From contig JAOZHW010000007.1 in the NCBI GenBank assembly GCA_026014685.1, forward strand, positions 1 through 64,000: 64,000 nt of DNA, read 5' to 3'. This DNA is from Candidatus Bathyarchaeota archaeon. Lineage in GTDB: Archaea; Thermoproteota; Bathyarchaeia; Bathyarchaeales; Bathycorpusculaceae. Under the pieces are notes generated by a model. That model saw only the letters and a list, made by a program, of their open reading frames with translations, was not told where the DNA came from and did no database searches. A program made the translations under genes and the position numbers. Below are positions 7,358 to 15,818 of this stretch, in pieces; the stretch's first letter is position 1; each line of letters starts with the position of its first letter.

Positions 7358-8824
7358 CTAAATGGCATAGCTATCTCCAATCTTAGTTGGAATAATAACT
7401 TTTTTGGACCAATTCTTGAAAGCATCTGCATTTTCAGTGTGGATAGGAATAACAACCTTTGGAACTACATAGTCGATGAACTGCTTTAGATGCAGACCAG
7501 AAGCGTGTCCCGATACATGGGTTCTGTTGATTTTCATTCCAAAATGGTTTATCCAGTTCTTGACTCTGTTCCAGTCTATCTTCATTTCAGCATCAAAAGG
7601 CTCACAAGCAGACTTAATGTAAACCGAACCCTTGCATGGCTTAACATCAATCATTTCTTTTAAGTCAAAGTTGCTGCAAAACATCAAAAATTCATCTTGA
7701 TTTTCCCGAACTTCTTGGTAACAAATAGCCCTATCAAGATAAGGCCTCTCCCAAGTATCATAATCTTGATTGCGAATCTTTTTATCACAAGAGCTATCCC
7801 CTATCATGCCCCAGCTTTTCCTAGCTGCATAAATCTCTATGTTCTCATCCTCCAATTTAGGCGCTAACGTGTCTGAGCATTTTGACAGTTGATCAAGCAA
7901 ATAAGCCTGTTTTAGTGAGATAGCCAACTTTTTACCCATATGCTTTGCAGCATTAAGAAACGACAACATACGATCTGTATCTCTAATTGACCAATTACAA
8001 ACCGAGAGCCCCTTAGCCTTACTTGTATAGCTACAAATTTCTTGTTCAACATCAATTTCTTTCTTGTCTGAATCCGAGTCTATCCGTGTCCCCTCAATTA
8101 TTAAGACATCTGGCTCTGCCGATCTACAAGCATCCATAAACTCTTGTGTCTTTTTCTCTCGTCTACCATGAAAGCGAAAGTCACCCGTGTAAACCACTGT
8201 TCCTGAAGAAGTATGAATTATGTATCCAGTTGCCCCCGGCAATGAATGATCAACCTGATAAGGCTCAATAGTCAAATGTTTAATCTTGAAAGACTCTCCA
8301 AACTTGAAAGTGCGAAAATCTCTCTCAATTAACAAATCTTCATGAGTCTGAGAGGTTTTACGGCTCAACTCACCTTTCTTGTTAATGTAAGTCTCAAAAC
8401 ACCTAACTAACTCCGTAAGATCGTTAAAACTTCCAGCGCCCGTATCGTTCATGGCCTTTAGTATGGAAAAAGTCTCGGGTGAAGAATAGATCGGCAAATC
8501 CTCCCGCAAGTGATTAATGTAAGAAGCATGATCCGCATGAGCATGAGAAACTAAAACCCCATCAAAATCAAGCTCTTCTTTTTCTATTCCCATATGTTTT
8601 AGAAAATCTTGTCGATAAATACCCTTAAGGTTCGGAATAAGCCCGAACTCAAAAAAATCGCCCAACCCATTACACTTTCTCGGCTGCAAAAATTCTGAAA
8701 AATACCTATTTGCAGTGCCAAAACTCATGCCGAAATCAAGAAAAACTCTCGCATCTTTATCTTCAAGAAGAATCTTGTTACCGCCGATCTCGTTAACGCC
8801 GCCATAGAAGGTTAGCTTAACCAT
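7358..8824 (-). CDS. Metallo-beta-lactamase-fold hydrolase (RNase J/beta-CASP-like)
   Basis: Protein of 488 aa with the metal motif HAHADH (94-99), a second metal His/Asp region (QVDHSLPGATGYII and YTGDFRFHG) and a C-terminal IPIHTENAD segment like the RNA-metabolising MBL module. The architecture fits an RNase J or CPSF-type nuclease, with an unusually divergent beta-CASP region. A role against nucleic acids is inferred from that. It is divergent from the radical SAM gene (140-bp gap) and convergent with the nuclease gene at 6563. As mobile-element cargo it could be a defence or RNA-processing factor. Confidence 0.75.
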   Translation of the reverse strand: MVKLTFYGGVNEIGGNKILLEDKDARVFLDFGMSFGTANRYFSEFLQPRKCNGLGDFFEFGLIPNLKGIYRQDFLKHMGIEKEELDFDGVLVSHAHADHASYINHLREDLPIYSSPETFSILKAMNDTGAGSFNDLTELVRCFETYINKKGELSRKTSQTHEDLLIERDFRTFKFGESFKIKHLTIEPYQVDHSLPGATGYIIHTSSGTVVYTGDFRFHGRREKKTQEFMDACRSAEPDVLIIEGTRIDSDSDKKEIDVEQEICSYTSKAKGLSVCNWSIRDTDRMLSFLNAAKHMGKKLAISLKQAYLLDQLSKCSDTLAPKLEDENIEIYAARKSWGMIGDSSCDKKIRNQDYDTWERPYLDRAICYQEVRENQDEFLMFCSNFDLKEMIDVKPCKGSVYIKSACEPFDAEMKIDWNRVKNWINHFGMKINRTHVSGHASGLHLKQFIDYVVPKVVIPIHTENADAFKNWSKKVIIPTKIGDSYAI

Positions 8825-8964
8825 GCCATCGCCTCTTTGATTGCATAATAATGTGAAAGTCTTTTAAGAATCTTCCAATGTGCAACATATTGAGATTAAA
8901 ATTATTCTTGAATGCCTTAGAGCTATTTCAATAGGCTTATTACTAGCTTCATTATTGAAATTTC

Positions 8965-10092
8965 ATGGAAAAGAAAATAATAGAAGTAGCATGCAAAACC
9001 TTCATGGTTGATGTCAGCCAGTACCCCTTGAACTTCCTGATTTTCCCTCACAGGCTCACAGGTAACAGTTACGTTGGCTGTGAACACAACTGTGTATACT
9101 GTTATGCACGATGGTACTGCAAACAAAACGAAATAAAAGTAAAAACTAATTCCCCAGAAATCCTACAAAAAGAACTACAAAACCGGATAAATAGAGGAAA
9201 ACACCGAGAACCACTATGCCTTGGCTCCATCAGTGACCCCTACCAACCCATTGAAGCTAAATACCAACTAACAAGAAAAACCCTACAAGTCTGCGAAGAA
9301 TTGAGTTACCCACTAATCATAGTAACCAAATCCGCTTTAATCCAAAAAGACATCGATATCCTAAGTTCTCTAGCCCAAAGAAACTTTGTAGCAGTAAACC
9401 TAACCATTACACCACTTGCAAATAAGGTACTTAAAAAACTGGAACCCCACGCACCCTCAAACAGAAAAAGACTAGAAACTATAGAACATATGACCAAAGC
9501 TGGAATACCCTGTAACCTCTACCTTTCACCTATTTTTCCACTTTTTTCTGACGAATTAATTGATGACTGCTTGGAGAAATCTGCTTTAGCTGGAGCCAAA
9601 TGTTGCTCAGCCATTCCGTTAAAGATTAGACCTGTAATTTGGCATAGTATAAAACAATTCTTCAATTCAAACTTGAATCTACTCATCAAAGAACTCGATG
9701 AGCTATATCTTACAGAACAGGCTCCTGATTTGGTAACAAAATACTATGATTTATACTTCAAGAAAGGAACCAAAGACCTCTCTGGATACAGATTGCCAGA
9801 ACTATCTTACAGACGCAAAATGATGGAACATATTGCTAACAAGTGTAAACAGCTTGGTATGTGCTTTACAAGCGAGGAATTTCTTGATCTATGGACTACA
9901 CCCTATTCTGATTGTGTAAACATCGATGGCTGGAATGCACCCACAGCTTACGATATCTTAAAAAAAATAAAAAACCAACCAAAAGCTAGCAAAGAACAGA
10001 TCATTGAATTAATCAAGAAACAGTTTATCCTGGATGATAAATGGGTTAAGTTAGCCAATAAGCATTGGGATAAAATTGAGTTATTTAGTTAA
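8965..10092 (+). CDS. Radical SAM protein of the SPL / DNA-repair-photolyase-like family
   Basis: Protein of 375 aa. The [4Fe-4S] site CEHNCVYC (C39, C43, C46) sits in the context NSYVGCEHNCVYCYARW, characteristic of the spore-photoproduct-lyase-like group (COG1533). The next signature, LGSISDPYQPIE, is also typical. Members are predicted to act on nucleic acids, but most have no proven substrate. The gene overlaps the convergent nuclease gene at 10085 by 8 bp and is divergent from the MBL hydrolase. Together they suggest a nucleic-acid-directed cargo module in the element. Family assignment is firm, substrate unknown. Confidence 0.85.
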   Translation: MEKKIIEVACKTFMVDVSQYPLNFLIFPHRLTGNSYVGCEHNCVYCYARWYCKQNEIKVKTNSPEILQKELQNRINRGKHREPLCLGSISDPYQPIEAKYQLTRKTLQVCEELSYPLIIVTKSALIQKDIDILSSLAQRNFVAVNLTITPLANKVLKKLEPHAPSNRKRLETIEHMTKAGIPCNLYLSPIFPLFSDELIDDCLEKSALAGAKCCSAIPLKIRPVIWHSIKQFFNSNLNLLIKELDELYLTEQAPDLVTKYYDLYFKKGTKDLSGYRLPELSYRRKMMEHIANKCKQLGMCFTSEEFLDLWTTPYSDCVNIDGWNAPTAYDILKKIKNQPKASKEQIIELIKKQFILDDKWVKLANKHWDKIELFS

Positions 10093-10837
10093 CAATCAAA
10101 AGCAAACTTATTATTTTATCAAGTGTTTCAGTGCCTGTTGTTAAACCATTTAAATAAATGTTGAAAAGCTCTTCAGGTAGCTTTAATGCCCTTAGCGTCT
10201 TGCCGCTTTCTAATAATTTTACTCGATACTCAGTGCTGCCGATATTATGGTCCTTTTCAAAGGTTAATTCCCAGTTGTTTGCTTTGAATGTCTTTAAGGT
10301 ATAATCTTTAACTGGTGTTAAAATATTTTTTTTGTCTAATTCTTGAAAACTCCAATTGTCTTCATATTTTAAACCTATTTCGTAGTTAGAACTTTTCAAA
10401 CCAACTCTGAAAGTTCGGATGGTAGTTTCTTTAGGCATCTCTCCATTTGGTCTTTGATAATTCATCCATTGTTCATGCTCCCATTTCAAATATTCAGCCA
10501 CATTTCTGCTCGGAACTATGAAAAATCTGGGCAACTGATTCTCTCGCAGAAGCACGAAACAATAGAATAAGTTGTCGTCAACTATATCTTCATTTTTTTT
10601 ATCCATAATCCATTCATAGTTTGAACCAAAAGGTTTAGTGTTGTAAAGTCCGGTTTTTTCATCAGTTGTTTTTACTTCTACGATTATTCTTTTGCTATTA
10701 TTTGGGTTAACAGCAAAGATGTCCATGTGCTTAGTTTTTCCCAAAGTTGGTGTTGCTAAATAACCATGTACAAATAATTGAGCTACTGTGAAGAATTCGC
10801 CTGCAAGCGACTTTTCGTTTTTACCAAGTTTGTGCAT
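10085..10837 (-). CDS. PD-(D/E)XK nuclease-like protein
   Basis: Protein of 250 aa. Residues about 35-60 contain MDIFAVNPNNSKRIIVEVKTT, the Asp...Glu-x-Lys pattern of a PD-(D/E)XK core, preceded by an N-terminal helix (EKSLAGEFFTVAQLFVHGY) as in Holliday-junction-resolvase and Mrr-like folds. The C-terminal half has no recognised domain. It overlaps the radical SAM gene tail-to-tail by 8 bp. Similar size and core to the nuclease at 6563 are noted, but no clear sequence similarity is visible outside the active site. Confidence 0.65.
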   Translation of the reverse strand: MHKLGKNEKSLAGEFFTVAQLFVHGYLATPTLGKTKHMDIFAVNPNNSKRIIVEVKTTDEKTGLYNTKPFGSNYEWIMDKKNEDIVDDNLFYCFVLLRENQLPRFFIVPSRNVAEYLKWEHEQWMNYQRPNGEMPKETTIRTFRVGLKSSNYEIGLKYEDNWSFQELDKKNILTPVKDYTLKTFKANNWELTFEKDHNIGSTEYRVKLLESGKTLRALKLPEELFNIYLNGLTTGTETLDKIISLLLIVN

Positions 10838-10953
10838 TCTGACATCAATTTATTTGCTCTCATCTTGCATAAGTTCTTTTTGGTGAACTTAGTTCTTACG
10901 TGAGTGTTACGATGTTTTCAACGGGTAAGCCTCTCTTTATTAGTTAGGGCTAT

Positions 10954-11217
10954 ATGGTGCAAATATCAAAGATGTTTGATGATCCTTCAGTTAAAATCCT
11001 GCTATTTATCGGCAATAAGGAAGTCAGGTTTGCTGACCTTACAAAATTAATTTCAAGTCGAGGAGCATTATCATCGAATCTTAAATGCTTAGAGCAAGAC
11101 GGCTTAGTGAGCAGAAGGGTTGTACCGAGCAAGCCAATTCAAGCCTATTACTCTTTAACAGAGAAAGGAAAGAAAGCAGCCAAGAGCTTTTCTGATCTAA
11201 AAGTGCTTCTTCAGTAA
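10954..11217 (+). CDS. Small winged-helix transcriptional regulator
   Basis: Protein of 87 aa resembling ArsR/HxlR/PadR-type single-domain regulators: MFDDPSVKILLFIGNKEVRFADLTKLI, recognition helix ALSSNLKCLEQDGLV, wing SRRVVPSKPIQAYYSLTEKGKKA. There are no clear metal-binding Cys residues. It stands alone upstream of a 0.9-kb non-coding stretch and presumably controls element genes. Confidence 0.8.
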   Translation: MVQISKMFDDPSVKILLFIGNKEVRFADLTKLISSRGALSSNLKCLEQDGLVSRRVVPSKPIQAYYSLTEKGKKAAKSFSDLKVLLQ

Positions 11218-12138
11218 AAGTTCTCAGTAACACTATCAAATCTAAGTCACTATTAAATCTCTAAAGTTGTTGAAAAATGAGCCTTTTGACTGGAAGAATA
11301 TTGAGTATCTTAGAGTAGACATTGTTTTTTAGATGTCACTTAAACTTTTTCAGTTAAGGTTTAGCTGTTTTTCTGCGATTCTAAAACAGTTTCAAAAGTG
11401 ACATAAGAAACCATGATGCCCTGTTTAAGGCTAAAGAATTTGTCAATAACTAATGCTTTGTCAATAACTAATTCAAATGGGTAAATCGCAATCAACCTAC
11501 AACTATCCTTCTTTAGAAATTCAAAATACCAATCGACTCGAACATTAATTTGAATAAAAATTGTTATATCAATGCCTTAAAGCAAGAAAATAGAACTTTT
11601 TCTTTTGGTTAAAGAGACCTTAAGTGTTTAAGTTATTAGAAAAGCGTTCGATAAATATCCAAATAGTAACAAACAGTCTATTTGGACTGATTTCTCCTAA
11701 CTCCATTCAACATATTAAATCCAAACATGATTTATGCACTACACGATTCATAATCTATTCCCATCAGTTAACCCCAAGTTGCAGTAGTAAAAGAATAGTA
11801 AAAATGGCTTAACATACAAACAGATTTCCCTTCCAGAATTTCTTTTTCAGCTTCCAAACACATCTTACAGGAAAACGATTCTAAGCTATCGAAAATATAT
11901 TTTGAAGGATAAACTTAGGATAGTAAGAACTATGTATACCTTGAAGCAAAAAACCATACTTAGCTGTGTACTTCCAAATTACTACTGGAAAACAACAGAA
12001 ATGAAGTAAATAAAATACAACAGGAAAAGCTCGAAGGCTGTTCTTAAAGACAGAACATAGCTGGGTTCCTTAGAGACCTTCCTTTTAATAGCTTAATTTC
12101 AGATGCTTTAATACCGACTTTCCTTATTAACAGTTCCA
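11218..12138. other. AT-rich non-coding stretch of about 0.9 kb
   Basis: No credible gene was found on either strand; the longest ORF (62 aa at 11624) has no coding character. The stretch holds a nested stem-loop at 11333-11404 and a 16-bp direct repeat TTTGTCAATAACTAAT at 11439-11454 and 11457-11472. It may be decayed coding DNA or a second cis-acting region of the element. Confidence 0.5.
11333..11404. repeat. Nested inverted repeat (72-nt stem-loop)
   Basis: ATGTCACTT (11333-11341) pairs with AAGTGACAT (11396-11404), and within it CTGTTTT (11365-11371) pairs with AAAACAG (11383-11389). Two perfect stems of 9 and 7 bp share one axis. It could be a cis-acting DNA site, a terminator or a small RNA. 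No promoter was identified with confidence. Confidence 0.45.
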
Positions 12139-12423
12139 ATGACTAACAGGGCACCAAACCTTTGCATCCGAGATATTACCTTAGAAATTGGTAACTTTAC
12201 AGTAGTGGCTAAAGTAGTAGCTAAGTCCAAAACTAAAGCAGTAATCGAAGACGACACAGGAAGAATAACACTGAACTTGCACGGTAAACAAATACAACAA
12301 GTCCAAGTAGGGCAAACAATCAAAATCTCAGGAGCCTTTGCCCAAACAAAAGACGGGTTTATGGAGATCAGCTCTTGGAAAGAAATAGAAAGTATACAAA
12401 AAAGCGCATTCAAAAGCTTATAA
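12139..12423 (+). CDS. OB-fold single-stranded-nucleic-acid-binding protein (RPA-like)
   Basis: Protein of 94 aa made of one OB fold: IRDITLEIGNFTVVAKVVAKSKTKAVIEDDTGRITLNLHGKQI, then VQVGQTIKISGAFAQTKDGFMEISSW. This strand pattern is that of archaeal RPA/SSB OB domains. It would bind ssDNA, fitting the element's own helicase and clamp-loader-like genes, although it lies 8 kb from them. It is short for a cellular RPA and carries no zinc finger. Confidence 0.75.
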   Translation: MTNRAPNLCIRDITLEIGNFTVVAKVVAKSKTKAVIEDDTGRITLNLHGKQIQQVQVGQTIKISGAFAQTKDGFMEISSWKEIESIQKSAFKSL

Positions 12424-12543
12424 ACAGAATTATCCGAATTTGTTGGATATGACACCTGAGCCCCTTTCTTTGATTTATCGGTGAAATCTACTTCCAATAC
12501 TATCACATTACCAAACTCAATAGATTTAACACATTAAAATATT

Positions 12544-12819
12544 GTGACCATATTGGAAATATTACATACAGCAGACATGGTTAAAGTGGTAAAAACAATT
12601 GATGTGGCAAAAACGTTAAATACACATACCACATCTAAACTATTGGAGAAATTACTGGTGCAACGAAGAAAAGAAGTCAATACGCGCAATGTAGTTCTCA
12701 AAATAGAAACATACAACCGCCTTGACAGGTATAAAGTAAGACTAATAAGCGAAAAAGGAAATTCTAAGCTAACGTTTGATGATGTGTTAAACGACTTATT
12801 AGATAACATTAAGGCATAA
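12544..12819 (+). CDS. Small protein with RHH/VapB-like C-terminus
   Basis: A GTG start gives 91 aa. The C-terminal half (VLKIETYNRLDRYKVRLISEKGNSKLTFDDVLNDLL) matches the strand-helix-helix plan of archaeal VapB/RHH antitoxin-like proteins. The N-terminus is unrecognised. No toxin-sized PIN gene follows. It directly precedes the DNA methyltransferase gene, so it may regulate the restriction-modification pair. Confidence 0.6.
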   Translation: MTILEILHTADMVKVVKTIDVAKTLNTHTTSKLLEKLLVQRRKEVNTRNVVLKIETYNRLDRYKVRLISEKGNSKLTFDDVLNDLLDNIKA

Positions 12820-12884
12820 AACAGGAGAGATGGCAAACGCAAATAGAATATAACCACATTTACTCAGAAGATTGTCTCACATTC

Positions 12885-13715
12885 ATGAATAGGCTTAATA
12901 AGAAAATTTTTAGTGTGATAGTGACCTCTCCCCCGTACAACCTAAGCAAAAAATATTCAAAATATAAAGACGATAAAGAGCGAAACGAGTATCTAACATG
13001 GATGGGAAAAGTTGCTGAAACTGCTAAAAGTGTTCTAAAGGATGATGGCTCATTTTTCTTAAATGTTGGTGGAAGACCAAGTGACCCGTGGCTCGAATTT
13101 GATGTGGCAAGAGAATTTAACAAGCATTTTGAATTACAAAATGTAATCCATTGGATAAAACATATTTCCCTGCCTAAAGATACATCAGTAAAAACCCATA
13201 GTCTTAATGGCGATATGTCTTTTGGGCATTTCAAGCCAATAAATACCAATACTTACCTTAACCAATGCCATGAATATATTTTTCATTTTACCAAAAACGG
13301 GAAAGTCCAGTTAAACAAATTAGCCATTGGTGTACCTTATCAACATAAAAGCAATGTTACACGATGGAAAGAGAAAAGAGACTTAAGGGATAGAGGTAAC
13401 GTTTGGTTTATACGTTATGAAAATAAACAAGGTGGTTTTTCACCAATTCTACATCCAACTATCTTTCCAGAAAAATTGCCTTATCTTTGTATAAAGTTGC
13501 ACGGAGTTAAAGAAGATACCGTGGTGTATGACCCGTTTATGGGTATTGCTTCGACTGCTTTGGCATGTTTAACTTTAGGTGTCAAATTTATCGGTACAGA
13601 AATTGACGAAAAATATGTAACTATAGGTAATAGCAGGATTAATGAGAGGTTAAAAGAGCTAAATCAGAAAAAAGAAGATTTTTTTGCAGAAAAAGGTAGC
13701 TCTGAAATTTCTTAA
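12885..13715 (+). CDS. DNA methyltransferase, beta-class (probably N4-cytosine)
   Basis: The catalytic SPPY motif (15-18) precedes the SAM-binding DPFMG motif near the C-terminus, the beta-class order. SPPY favours N4-cytosine. The first ATG gives 276 aa, but coding similarity extends upstream: the same frame is open to 12813 and reads YNHIYSEDCLTF just before the ATG, a typical MTase beginning. No ATG, GTG or TTG exists in that stretch. An ATG at 12830 is in another frame and would fit if one base were missing near 12850. The true start is therefore unclear; a sequencing slip or a real frameshift is possible. The gene is followed 7 bp later by the nuclease. Confidence 0.85.
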   Translation: MNRLNKKIFSVIVTSPPYNLSKKYSKYKDDKERNEYLTWMGKVAETAKSVLKDDGSFFLNVGGRPSDPWLEFDVAREFNKHFELQNVIHWIKHISLPKDTSVKTHSLNGDMSFGHFKPINTNTYLNQCHEYIFHFTKNGKVQLNKLAIGVPYQHKSNVTRWKEKRDLRDRGNVWFIRYENKQGGFSPILHPTIFPEKLPYLCIKLHGVKEDTVVYDPFMGIASTALACLTLGVKFIGTEIDEKYVTIGNSRINERLKELNQKKEDFFAEKGSSEIS

Positions 13716-13722
13716 GCAGTAA

Positions 13723-14382
13723 ATGTTTTATATACATTCAACAAATTGCTACGTTATGCAGACAGAAGATAAGCCTTTAGACTTGGAAAGCGTTTTTTTG
13801 CTCCATAAAAAAGTAGGTCATATATCATTTTCAGAAGTAGTTTCAAAATCTTGTAAATTTAAAATTATACCAATAGACAAAAACTCACCTGAAGATAAAG
13901 AATTAGTTAGACATTTAACTCTTTCATTAAATAATTTTCTAAAAGTCGCTGGAAAAGCTGGACAAAGATATACAGGAGCAAGAATAAATGACATTGGAAA
14001 AAACCTTGAAACACAGATTGTTGAAGAAATAAAGAAAACACCCTTAGAAATATCGAAGTTATCCTCAAGTGGGTATCCTGATTTTGAGTTAAAGCAAAAA
14101 ACGAGAGTTAGTTATCTTGAGATTAAAACAACAGGTAACGTCCATAAAGATTTGACACAGCATCGGATGTTTTATTATTCTTCAGGGAAAAAAATAAAAT
14201 CAGATGCAAGGCATTTACTTTTACAAATACAAATGGCAGAAGAGCAGAGGGGTTATTGGAAGTTAGTATCTTGGGAAATCCGAGACTTATCCTCTTTAAT
14301 GGTCGAACTGAAAACCGAGTTTAACGCTTCGTTTCATGATTTTGGTGCTACACCCCTTTTAGCTTCATCTGAACCAGCTTAA
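13723..14382 (+). CDS. Type II restriction endonuclease (PD-(D/E)XK)
   Basis: Protein of 219 aa directly after the methyltransferase. The core GYPDFELKQKTRVSYLEIKTT gives P-D...E-x-K, the active site of PD-(D/E)XK endonucleases. Size and pairing fit a type II restriction enzyme; similarity to the MjaI-like group is suspected but unproven by eye. The start may be ATG 13723 or ATG 13756. In the element this pair may act as a stability module or as defence against other DNA. The target site cannot be read from the sequence. Confidence 0.8.
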   Translation: MFYIHSTNCYVMQTEDKPLDLESVFLLHKKVGHISFSEVVSKSCKFKIIPIDKNSPEDKELVRHLTLSLNNFLKVAGKAGQRYTGARINDIGKNLETQIVEEIKKTPLEISKLSSSGYPDFELKQKTRVSYLEIKTTGNVHKDLTQHRMFYYSSGKKIKSDARHLLLQIQMAEEQRGYWKLVSWEIRDLSSLMVELKTEFNASFHDFGATPLLASSEPA

Positions 14383-14755
14383 GTAACGTCATCAACCGAA
14401 AAGTAACAGTCTCATTGAACGGCAGAATAAACCTACCGTAACAGAATCGGAACAGGTTATAATAATTTAAGATAGCTGATCCGTCGGTAAGTGGCCATCG
14501 CATTAATCTTTAAGTTGTTTAGGTTTTCAGTTTTCTGTAAATTCTTGGTTTTAACTAGAGACCATTTTATATTGAATCAGTAGAAATGCTCTTTGATAGT
14601 AAACAACGGACATATGTGAATTTCTTGCAACGACAACTAATATATAGCAAAAAAGTTTCTCAAAAAATTACTTATCACGGGTAGTTTGATACTCCAAAAA
14701 AGAGGTAACCCTTCTTTTAAATAAAAAAGGGGTTATGCGGGTGATATCTCCCTTG
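14383..14755. other. Non-coding right end of the element
   Basis: No gene is seen. A stem TAACCC (14706-14711) / GGGTTA (14730-14735) with an A/T-rich inner part lies 20 bp before attR. It could be a terminator or an integrase-arm or excisionase site. The rest is AT-rich without clear structure. Confidence 0.5.
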
Positions 14756-14830
14756 CTTCGTGGGTTCAAGTCCCACCCCCGCCACCAATATGATAAAATA
14801 ACCAGAGGGTTTACGAAATCGGGTGATGAT
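14756..14830 (+). repeat. attR: second copy of the tRNA-Leu 3'-end repeat
   Basis: Matches 116-190 at 74 of 75 positions and includes the T arm, the 3' acceptor strand and CCA of tRNA-Leu. No 5' tRNA half precedes it, so it is not a functional tRNA. It marks the right boundary of the element. Just beyond it, similarity to the left end continues loosely (AGAATTTGC versus AGGAATTTGC). Confidence 0.92.
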
Positions 14831-14840
14831 CAGGAATTTG

Positions 14841-15539
14841 CTATGTTACAAATCCGATTGCGAGATCAGATACTTCTTTTCCATTATCGAACATTTTCCA
14901 GTTTCCTGTGAGTTCAGGTAAGCGGTTTCTAGCTTTTTGAAAAGCAGCAGTCAAAAGCATTGGCTCATATTTTCCCCTTGGCCCGTAAAATAGGTAAGTA
15001 TAAAATAAAGTTGAGAACATGGCGGAGTGTTCCCAATTAGTCTCCCTCACTGGCGCAATACAATATCTGCAACCTTCTTTAGATAATTTATTTATCAAAT
15101 CCTTATGACCTGCCCCACATGCCGACAGAATAATTAAGCAGGGTTTTTCAGAACTAGGTCTGTCTGACCAGATATCATCCAGATCTTTTAAATAAAACGG
15201 ACTATTTCCAGCCAACAGAATTGTTTCGCCAGTCTTCTCATCTTTTCCACCATGAGCTGAAATATGTATGGTATAGGTAAGTGAATACTTTAGCCAGTCC
15301 CTTAGGTTGGTCAAACCATCTTTTGCACTACGTGATTCTCTTAGTTTGTGCCAAACAGGTTTCTGCTTTGCAGCAACTCTTTGTCGATTCAAGATATTCA
15401 TATATTCTTTGACAAATTTTCCTTCAGAGCATTTTTCATATTTTTTTACGGTACAATCAATTATAGTTAATCCTTCGCGGATTTTTTCCCGAGTGGAAGT
15501 CATGACTATACCCTTTCCTTGAGGTAATCCTGAAGGCAC
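14841..15539 (-). CDS. Stand-alone CHAT/caspase-like peptidase domain protein
   Basis: Protein of 232 aa. The putative dyad is His96 (TIHISAHGG) and Cys141 (IILSACGAG), the motifs of clan CD peptidases of the CHAT type. No TPR or sensor domain is fused. It sits 10 bp outside attR with its 3' end toward the element. CHAT proteases often act in bacterial defence (for example with gRAMP/Craspase or in gasdermin-linked systems), but no such partner is adjacent here. It could be host defence, a cell-death factor or cargo of an older insertion. Confidence 0.8.
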   Translation of the reverse strand: MPSGLPQGKGIVMTSTREKIREGLTIIDCTVKKYEKCSEGKFVKEYMNILNRQRVAAKQKPVWHKLRESRSAKDGLTNLRDWLKYSLTYTIHISAHGGKDEKTGETILLAGNSPFYLKDLDDIWSDRPSSEKPCLIILSACGAGHKDLINKLSKEGCRYCIAPVRETNWEHSAMFSTLFYTYLFYGPRGKYEPMLLTAAFQKARNRLPELTGNWKMFDNGKEVSDLAIGFVT

Positions 15540-15818
15540 ATTAATAATTTTCTAATAAATTATTTTGCCAGAATTAATCAGTAGCGGCTCTCATGTTCTT
15601 TTCCCCCTTCAACAAAAAATCACAATATTCGTTTTCGGCTATGTGGATTCCCCATATTATAGATCTCAATTTCTTCGCACACGCCACCCTGAACCTGAGT
15701 CCAAATTACAATATAATCTGAATCCTTTCACGCCCCAAACCAACGTGATTCCCATAAATCAGCCAAAGCTGAGCTCTGGGTTCAACCTTGCGGAAGGGCG
15801 TCTCCAAAATTAGGGGAT

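Larger units (their letters stand above)
116..14830. mobile_element. Integrative, plasmid-like element inserted in tRNA-Leu
   Basis: The boundaries are the direct repeats 116-190 and 14756-14830. An integrase gene lies directly inside the left end, and the DNA is AT-rich compared with the flanking genes. Contents include integrase, AAA+ helicase-like protein, RFC-like ATPase, winged-helix and RHH regulators, an iteron field, PD-(D/E)XK nucleases, MBL hydrolase, SPL-like radical SAM protein, OB-fold protein and a restriction-modification pair. No capsid, portal, terminase or conjugation gene was recognised, so it looks like an integrated plasmid or satellite rather than a virus; this is inference. 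Both att copies and the integrase appear intact, so excision may still be possible. Confidence 0.88.

Noticed and set aside
11439-11472. Tandem repeat as a CRISPR start
   Set aside because: Only two 16-bp copies with a 2-bp gap; no array or cas gene in the window.
11624-11812. 62-aa ORF in the element
   Set aside because: No coding signature, in an AT-rich non-coding stretch.
12843-12845. ATA as a start codon of the MTase
   Set aside because: It would give a good N-terminus, but ATA starts are very rare and a one-base slip explains it better.
14756-14830. Second tRNA-Leu gene
   Set aside because: Only the 3' half is present; no acceptor 5' strand, D arm or anticodon precedes it. It is an att copy.
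15565-15813. 82-aa ORF as a gene
   Set aside because: Low-complexity mix with no family, no clear ribosome-binding site, in a short gap between two minus-strand genes.
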